Shown: positions 15,248 through 20,629 of the stretch, piece by piece
How the letters are laid out: each line of letters opens with the position of its first letter
Position numbering within the stretch: the first letter of the stretch is position 1
IMG/VR virus record: IMGVR_UViG_3300020477_000795
Span: 1 to 20,629 of that record
DNA: 20,629 nucleotides
Source of the DNA: a virus
Strand: one strand, 5' to 3'
The notes under the pieces: model-generated
What the model was told of the DNA's origin: nothing
The model's database searches: none
Seen by the model: the letters and a program-made list of their open reading frames with translations, nothing else
Program-made: the position numbers and the translations under genes

Positions 15248-18200
15248 ATGAGTGTAATTCTACTTACAGATTCAGGTTTAAGCAAGAATTGGTTTCCTTT
15301 AAAGCCAGAATATACACATGACCAGAACGCATCTCTACAACAATACACCTTGCAAGGTAGTGATAAATTAAAATTGTATTTAGACAGTAATCATGCAAAT
15401 GTTGAAGACTTTAAAATTAATAATTACAGTGCACTGACCCTGACTGGGAAGAAGCGATTACAAGATGTTATTAGGATTAATACACCACGCGACAAGACTA
15501 AAGAAACATTTACAACAACAATACAAGGCAATATTCAACAAGATCCTAGATATATTAGGATTATAATTACAGAGAACGACCGGTTACCTGATCCCGCGAG
15601 CTGTGAACTGGATCCTCCGCAGACGTTCTTATCACAAGGAGACAGGGTAAATGAATATTATTTTGAAGTAAGGCTCCGGGATAATGTCATGCAAATTTAT
15701 CATGAGCATCATGATCAATTATTTGCACTGTCTAATAGTTCTGAAGCACCTGTATTTAAGAATGTTGAAGGACTGTCAAAAAAACAGTTAGAAGAATTTG
15801 ATTTCGAGTATTATCTAGATAGAGACACTAAGAGTTTGATACTTATAACAGCTGAATCGAAACCTAGAGTACTGTCTATTGGTCTACAAGAAGACGGTTC
15901 TATAGGCATGGTATATAAGTCTAGTATAAATTTGGATGACGCTGATATCTTGCTACAAGTAAATTATAACAAGACAACTTCTGATACATTAGATGTCTCC
16001 GGAAAGACTAACAATTGGGTAGTATATAAAGACAAATTTGATATTAATCATGTTAATATCTCTTCTGAAAAAAGCCTTCTAGATGTTCATAATAATGTTT
16101 TGATTAATAGTGAATATTATAATAATGATTCAAATATAATACCGATAAATATAACTCCCTTAAAAAACCAGCTATCTATTACAGAAAATAATATCACAAA
16201 TAATGTATATCGATCCCGGCTAGGGAGCACACGTAATTATACGAAAATCTTTGCCGGTACTAATCAATTACGAGGAACAGATAATGTATATATCGGATAT
16301 GATACATACTTAAATAATATAGAGCTCAACCCTGGGAAACTTACATATTTTCATATGCCACAAAATATGTATCCGGTAAAGAAGCTCAATATTAATGACA
16401 GCGGTCTGATTTCTTCTGGTGCTATTGGTGGAGATGTCCCCTTAAGAGCTGATAAAGTCTTTAAGAAACGCAGCGGTTATAAAAACCACACAGCATACGG
16501 TTCAGCGACCGATGAACAATCCGGGCAATGGTTATGTACTTGGCTATATAAAGACCCGTACACTAATAAATGTATATGGTTAGATAGATATTTTAATAGT
16601 AATAAAACAACTTCTGCATTCGCTTTTAGAGCGAAACCGAAAAATAGAATTATTACATATAATACACAATATCAGTCAAGGAGTGCAAAAACCGGTGCTG
16701 ATGAACTGGTGTATGACAAGGCAAGTGATCTATGTTTCGAATCTGGTGTTCTATATGCCTATTACAGAATGGGGTTAAATGATATAGATAAGATAAAGGA
16801 GAATATATTAACTTCTGCTGTTATTATAAATCCTAAAAAGATTAAAGATATCAATAATGTTAATATAAACACCGATATACTACCGGGTGATATATTAACG
16901 TTTTCTAGTACTGTCCAAGACTATAGCATTGCATATATACCAAAGAACAAAGACCGGAAATACAATATTACAATTTCAGCTGTGTTTGAAAGTCAAGCTT
17001 GGGACAAACCATTCGGGGGTACAATTCTAGGTAACTATGTAGATCGTGGAATTAGTATTTTAAATAAGAGGATTATATCCCCTATTCAATTACTTCGGAA
17101 CAATACAAATATACTTGTATATAATAATAATTTTGAACTGATTAATAAAATTGATGTCGGTACTAGCAACTTTAAAATTGCTGAAACTGAATACTATCAA
17201 ATGTTATCAGTGGTTGTAGAGATCGAAATGGATAACAGCCTAGGCGAGAAAACTAGAGTATGGTATTTACGGCGATATAGTACTCTCTTACCAGATGTAT
17301 TAGATGAAAAGATATTAAAGAAAGGAGTAACCGGGCCTTCTCTGGATAAAATAGATGTTAAGAGCACTCCGGAGCATATACATATATTAACCGATAGTGA
17401 TAATGGTGTGTTCGAAAAAATAGACACGACAACATTAGATATTGAATCATTGTCCGGGACATACATGGGCGATGTTAATAAATTAGCTGAAACACATGAC
17501 TATGAGATTAATAATATAGTACCTATTGATGATAAAGCGTATTTGTTCTCCTCCGGGAGAGAAGGACACGATACTTTGATTCGTGTTGACGGTAACAAGA
17601 AAGTATGGTTTTTAAATTTTACAAAAACTAAAATATATAGATATGACCCAGAACTAGATAAATTCTTTAGCGAAGTTCATGTTACAAATACAAGAAATAC
17701 CTTGTTTCAAGTAACTCTTCCTGGGGAAAAGATAGTCGATTTTAAATTTGATAAACATAATCAAATTTGGGTTCTATATAAAAATAAAGGATCATATTTC
17801 TGTAGTAGTGTACATGTAGACGACCGCCAGGTCATAACGACTATTGATTTAGAAGAGACACAAGAAACCGAACCAAAAGAAAGCTGGGTATTCGACGATT
17901 CTATAGGCTGGGTAGACTCTCCAGTGACCGGGAAATCAGACGATGGTGTATGGATAACACAGCATACAGAATGGGGTTGGTTGTTCAAGTCAAATGAAAA
18001 AAACTGGTATCAACATCAAGACATTGATGATTGGTTGTATATAATAGATATAGATGATAGAAATAATGTATACATGGATTTTGTTTTTGATACTAATGAA
18101 GACAGTGTTTATTTTATTTTCGATAAAACCGCGACTAAAAATAAACAAGATGTATTTAAAAGATCTGTAGTCTTTAGCCAGAGGTTCCAAAAATGGACAA

Positions 18201-20080
18201 CAGGGTATAAGTTTTTAGAGCTCATGAGCTCTTTTAGAGCTTTCCCGGAAGGAAGCTTAGACACCAAGCCTCCTAGGACTGATGCTACATATAATGATTG
18301 GTTGAAGGCTGCTCAGGACAAGTGGGTAAGTATTAACGATGAAGAGCAGGCAGATTATATTTGGTATGACTCTCCGGTCAGTGAGCCTATTGATATAAAA
18401 CAGTCGAATATGAGTTTGTACCTCCTGCAGAACATGTTCGCTAATTCATACTCTAACAATGTTGTATATAAATACCCTATACTAGATGATAATACAGTAT
18501 TACCAACATTGAGTCCTAGTGATGCGACACAAATCGTTCTTGATCATGAAATAAATGTCAAAGATTTATATAAGCAAGATGTATCTGGTCTTCAATACCT
18601 TTTAAAATCATATTATTCATTCGACAAGTCTAATTATATATTTGCAAAATGCCGGTTATTAAATCCAGCTATGTATAGCGATACATCAGAACTCGAATTA
18701 TCTGCCGATGTGTCTGCTTATACAAAAGGATCTAATCAATTTACTGTTGTAGGAGATTCTGAAAATGGAGCGTTTTCCTTATATATAAACGGTGTACTGA
18801 AGGATCAAAAGAGGTTCGACTCTCTCCGGTTTAGATTCGATGAAGTGTTGGATAAGCATATTTATATTGGTATGCAACCGGGGTTGTACGGGACGCCTAT
18901 GTACGATACATTAAAAGTAGATAAAGGCCTAGACATTAACAATATTAAAATATCTAATCTACAAATATACAACACAGCATTATATCATTTTGAGATTGAA
19001 AACTTATATCGTGAAACACTGGGCATAAATAGTATCAATTGGTACGTTCCTGGCGGGGTCCGGAACTATATTGACGGTGTTGAGAAGTTCTTTAAACAGC
19101 GATACCCGGGTCGTAAAAGCGGTCAGTTTGACGTTAAAGTACATACACATACTAATACAGAGACAACAGTAGTTACTCCTGAGGAATCCCAGCCGGATGA
19201 CGATACAGCTCCCGATCCTACCGATGGTGCTGTAAGTGAAAGTGAAGATCTTGCTGTTCCTAATTCTAGATTATCTGCTAGGACTGCGGCTAATGTTCAA
19301 GCTACATCTGCATTTTCGGCGAAGAGTTCTATGAGTACTAGTACTATGTCCGCGATATCTAATGCTATTAATAGTACTTTAGGAAAGTCCTTACCTGGTG
19401 GGTCATCTCTTAAAAAGTTTAAATGGTCTCGACCGGTCGCTGGTAATCGGGTTGATGCTATTCTAAAAGATCGCGAAGAATATTATTATTATAAAGATTG
19501 TGAAGATCTTCCTGAGCCAGAGCCGCCGACTCCAACACCTACAGTTACACCTACTCCGACACCTACTCCAACACCCACATTAACACCTGAGCCAACAGCT
19601 ACACGCTTTGCACCGGTGCCAACAGATACTCCTTTACCTACGCTTACTCCTACGGTGACTCCAACAGTTACACCAACACCTACAGTTACACCAACTCCAA
19701 CAGTAACACCGACTCCAACAGTAACACCCACGCCGACTCCGACACCAACTCCTACAGTTACTAAAGAATCTACAGATAGTCAGTGTAAGGATAGCGGGTA
19801 TCCATATAGTATAACATCTGTAAAAGATAAAGAACAAATCACAGATCATGGTGTAACATACACACTACTAAAAGCTGGTAGTACTATATGCCACCATGGT
19901 TCCAACGTCGGCTCCGGTGGGATGATGTGTGTTATTAGAGCTGGTTCTAGTCTTGTAGGTAAGATAGTACCGAATGGTACTATGCATAAAACTCAGTTTC
20001 AATATATATCGCCGGAAGGTGCTGTATATGAAGGAAATTACAATCCTAAGGGAGGTCTAGTGGAGACACAATTGAAATGA
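15248..20080 (+). CDS. Giant multidomain fibre/adhesin-like structural protein with LamG-like domain and Thr-Pro repeat
   Basis: The protein has 1610 residues. The β-rich N-terminal half lacks recognised motifs. Residues about 700-980 are rich in Trp/Asp strands such as [10 protein letters not shown] (near 838), [15 protein letters not shown] and [11 protein letters not shown] (near 937), which look like another propeller. Residues about 1120-1255 resemble a concanavalin/LamG-type lectin fold: [11 protein letters not shown], then [15 protein letters not shown], then [24 protein letters not shown]. An acidic linker (about 1300-1335) and a Ser/Ala-rich stretch precede a 78-residue Thr-Pro repeat (about 1428-1505). 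A 105-residue C-terminal domain with four cysteines follows. The lectin-like domain plus long linker suggests glycan recognition at the host surface. Neither target nor oligomeric state can be read from the sequence. The nearest upstream sequence has no Shine-Dalgarno, and the stop overlaps the next start as ATGA. Confidence 0.88.
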   Translation: MSVILLTDSGLSKNWFPLKPEYTHDQNASLQQYTLQGSDKLKLYLDSNHANVEDFKINNYSALTLTGKKRLQDVIRINTPRDKTKETFTTTIQGNIQQDPRYIRIIITENDRLPDPASCELDPPQTFLSQGDRVNEYYFEVRLRDNVMQIYHEHHDQLFALSNSSEAPVFKNVEGLSKKQLEEFDFEYYLDRDTKSLILITAESKPRVLSIGLQEDGSIGMVYKSSINLDDADILLQVNYNKTTSDTLDVSGKTNNWVVYKDKFDINHVNISSEKSLLDVHNNVLINSEYYNNDSNIIPINITPLKNQLSITENNITNNVYRSRLGSTRNYTKIFAGTNQLRGTDNVYIGYDTYLNNIELNPGKLTYFHMPQNMYPVKKLNINDSGLISSGAIGGDVPLRADKVFKKRSGYKNHTAYGSATDEQSGQWLCTWLYKDPYTNKCIWLDRYFNSNKTTSAFAFRAKPKNRIITYNTQYQSRSAKTGADELVYDKASDLCFESGVLYAYYRMGLNDIDKIKENILTSAVIINPKKIKDINNVNINTDILPGDILTFSSTVQDYSIAYIPKNKDRKYNITISAVFESQAWDKPFGGTILGNYVDRGISILNKRIISPIQLLRNNTNILVYNNNFELINKIDVGTSNFKIAETEYYQMLSVVVEIEMDNSLGEKTRVWYLRRYSTLLPDVLDEKILKKGVTGPSLDKIDVKSTPEHIHILTDSDNGVFEKIDTTTLDIESLSGTYMGDVNKLAETHDYEINNIVPIDDKAYLFSSGREGHDTLIRVDGNKKVWFLNFTKTKIYRYDPELDKFFSEVHVTNTRNTLFQVTLPGEKIVDFKFDKHNQIWVLYKNKGSYFCSSVHVDDRQVITTIDLEETQETEPKESWVFDDSIGWVDSPVTGKSDDGVWITQHTEWGWLFKSNEKNWYQHQDIDDWLYIIDIDDRNNVYMDFVFDTNEDSVYFIFDKTATKNKQDVFKRSVVFSQRFQKWTTGYKFLELMSSFRAFPEGSLDTKPPRTDATYNDWLKAAQDKWVSINDEEQADYIWYDSPVSEPIDIKQSNMSLYLLQNMFANSYSNNVVYKYPILDDNTVLPTLSPSDATQIVLDHEINVKDLYKQDVSGLQYLLKSYYSFDKSNYIFAKCRLLNPAMYSDTSELELSADVSAYTKGSNQFTVVGDSENGAFSLYINGVLKDQKRFDSLRFRFDEVLDKHIYIGMQPGLYGTPMYDTLKVDKGLDINNIKISNLQIYNTALYHFEIENLYRETLGINSINWYVPGGVRNYIDGVEKFFKQRYPGRKSGQFDVKVHTHTNTETTVVTPEESQPDDDTAPDPTDGAVSESEDLAVPNSRLSARTAANVQATSAFSAKSSMSTSTMSAISNAINSTLGKSLPGGSSLKKFKWSRPVAGNRVDAILKDREEYYYYKDCEDLPEPEPPTPTPTVTPTPTPTPTPTLTPEPTATRFAPVPTDTPLPTLTPTVTPTVTPTPTVTPTPTVTPTPTVTPTPTPTPTPTVTKESTDSQCKDSGYPYSITSVKDKEQITDHGVTYTLLKAGSTICHHGSNVGSGGMMCVIRAGSSLVGKIVPNGTMHKTQFQYISPEGAVYEGNYNPKGGLVETQLK
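19529..19762 (+). repeat. Thr-Pro repeat (PTPTVT units) inside the giant fibre gene
   Basis: Seventy-eight codons are nearly all Thr and Pro with periodic Val. The centre holds three consecutive 18-base units (19670-19687, 19688-19705, 19706-19723) encoding TPTPTV, with the second and third differing at one base. Flanking copies are the same in protein but use varied Thr and Pro codons, so the central units look recently duplicated within an older repeat. An interruption of about 25 residues ([10 protein letters not shown] region) splits the tract. Likely a rigid extended spacer. Confidence 0.9.
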
Positions 20081-20629
20081 TCTTAAATGAGCAATTAAAT
20101 TTAGGGTGGTACGGTCAATGTAGTGATGAACCTTGTCGGCCATTTCCTTTAGCCGGTCATACTGATGTTATACTAGAAGTAAGACAGGTAATCGAATCCG
20201 GAGCAGGTTTCGCGGCTTGGAGGTCTGATTTTGCTAGTGATCCTGGTATGGACTGGTTGTTAGATTTCACTTCACTTGAATGTGGTCATACGTATTTAAT
20301 AATCTTATACCCTGGTGCTCAGATTGATATACCGAACTTTGTATACACAGATGTTGGGTCACAAGAGCAAATTTTATTGTCGTCAAGCTGCCTTCCTCCA
20401 GGAGCGACTCCTGGCCCGACACCAACGCCTACCCCTACACCAACACCGACATTACCAGAGTGGCTCCGGAAGGTGAGGGAGGAGATTGCCAAAGATCAAG
20501 CTACTCCGCTACCAACACTAACTCCTTATCCAACTAATACCCCATGTCCTACAGCGACAATATTACATGATGCTCCTCCAGGGCCAGATGGGCCAATCCG
20601 TCCAGAACGTCCATGTCCTACGAACCGTC
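20077..20629 (+). CDS. Thr-Pro-linker protein, cut off by the window end
   Basis: The frame opens with an ATG overlapping the previous stop (ATGA) and stays open for 184 codons to the window edge, so the gene continues beyond it. Residues 1-110 form a Cys-containing, β-like domain (Cys at about 15, 20, 70 and 105) with [30 protein letters not shown] and DIPNFVYTD segments. A Thr-Pro linker follows (about 114-125), then a helical [13 protein letters not shown] stretch and further Pro/Thr/Cys-rich sequence to the edge. No family is recognised with confidence. The shared linker with the preceding protein and the coupled start suggest a partner or decoration of the fibre. Codon use matches the neighbours. 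A GGAG about 11 bases before the ATG is a possible weak ribosome site. Confidence 0.75.
   Translation, partial: MILNEQLNLGWYGQCSDEPCRPFPLAGHTDVILEVRQVIESGAGFAAWRSDFASDPGMDWLLDFTSLECGHTYLIILYPGAQIDIPNFVYTDVGSQEQILLSSSCLPPGATPGPTPTPTPTPTPTLPEWLRKVREEIAKDQATPLPTLTPYPTNTPCPTATILHDAPPGPDGPIRPERPCPTNR
20416..20451 (+). repeat. Short Thr-Pro repeat shared with the upstream fibre gene
   Basis: Twelve codons alternate Pro and Thr ([12 protein letters not shown]). They match the protein pattern of 19529-19762 but with their own codon choices, so this is not a simple recent DNA copy. It links the N-terminal domain to a predicted helix. Confidence 0.8.

Noticed and set aside
19489-19849. Long minus-strand frames rich in Gly-Val or Cys-Arg opposite the Thr-Pro repeat
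   Set aside because: They are the antisense reading of the repeat, with composition fully explained by it and no start context of their own.

Overview
The window is a tightly packed, AT-rich stretch of a tailed-phage genome, about one-third GC by eye. It is part of the tail/baseplate morphogenesis region of a T4-like (contractile-tailed) phage. The anchors are a gp25-family baseplate wedge protein followed directly by a gp6/J-like wedge protein, the C-terminus of a gpD/gp27-like baseplate hub, and a gp44/RFC-type sliding-clamp loader subunit. The very long, β-rich baseplate and fibre proteins with Thr-Pro linkers recall uncultured marine T4-like phages, but that comparison is from memory. Nothing in the sequence identifies the host.

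Layout. Positions 1-1749 (+) hold the end of the hub gene and an unrecognised 369-aa protein. Positions 1731-2216 (-) hold a small helical acidic protein, possibly a gp16-like small terminase. Positions 2272-3915 (+) form a three-gene unit: a 53-aa ORF, a dUTPase with an unusual C-terminal tail, and the clamp loader. Positions 3912-4472 (-) hold a 186-aa protein of unknown function. From 4526 to the end all genes are on +: gp25-like, gp6-like, a 1385-aa protein with a PKD domain and a β-propeller, a 1213-aa protein with a proline-rich tail, a 195-aa coiled-coil protein, a 1610-aa multidomain fibre/adhesin-like protein with a long Thr-Pro repeat, and the start of another Thr-Pro-containing protein cut off by the window edge. 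No tRNA, CRISPR array, insertion sequence or rRNA was seen, and no gap between genes exceeds about 60 bases.

How it works together. The genes from 4526 onward follow the T4 wedge order (25, 6, then large wedge/periphery proteins, then fibres) and should build the baseplate and host-contact apparatus. The dUTPase and clamp loader serve nucleotide metabolism and DNA replication, and are embedded between structural genes.

Expression signals. Most genes within a run are joined by short start/stop overlaps (ATGAGTAA, ATGAGTAG, ATGAATGA, ATGA, TAATG). Four of the five starts that follow a larger gap (53-55 bases) have a WATAARTA box resembling the T4 late promoter only 5-6 bases upstream of ATG and no visible Shine-Dalgarno. 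This suggests leaderless or nearly leaderless late transcripts. The fifth start (2272) has a TATAAT box inside an inverted repeat. The tetramer CCGG is strikingly over-represented for so AT-rich a sequence.
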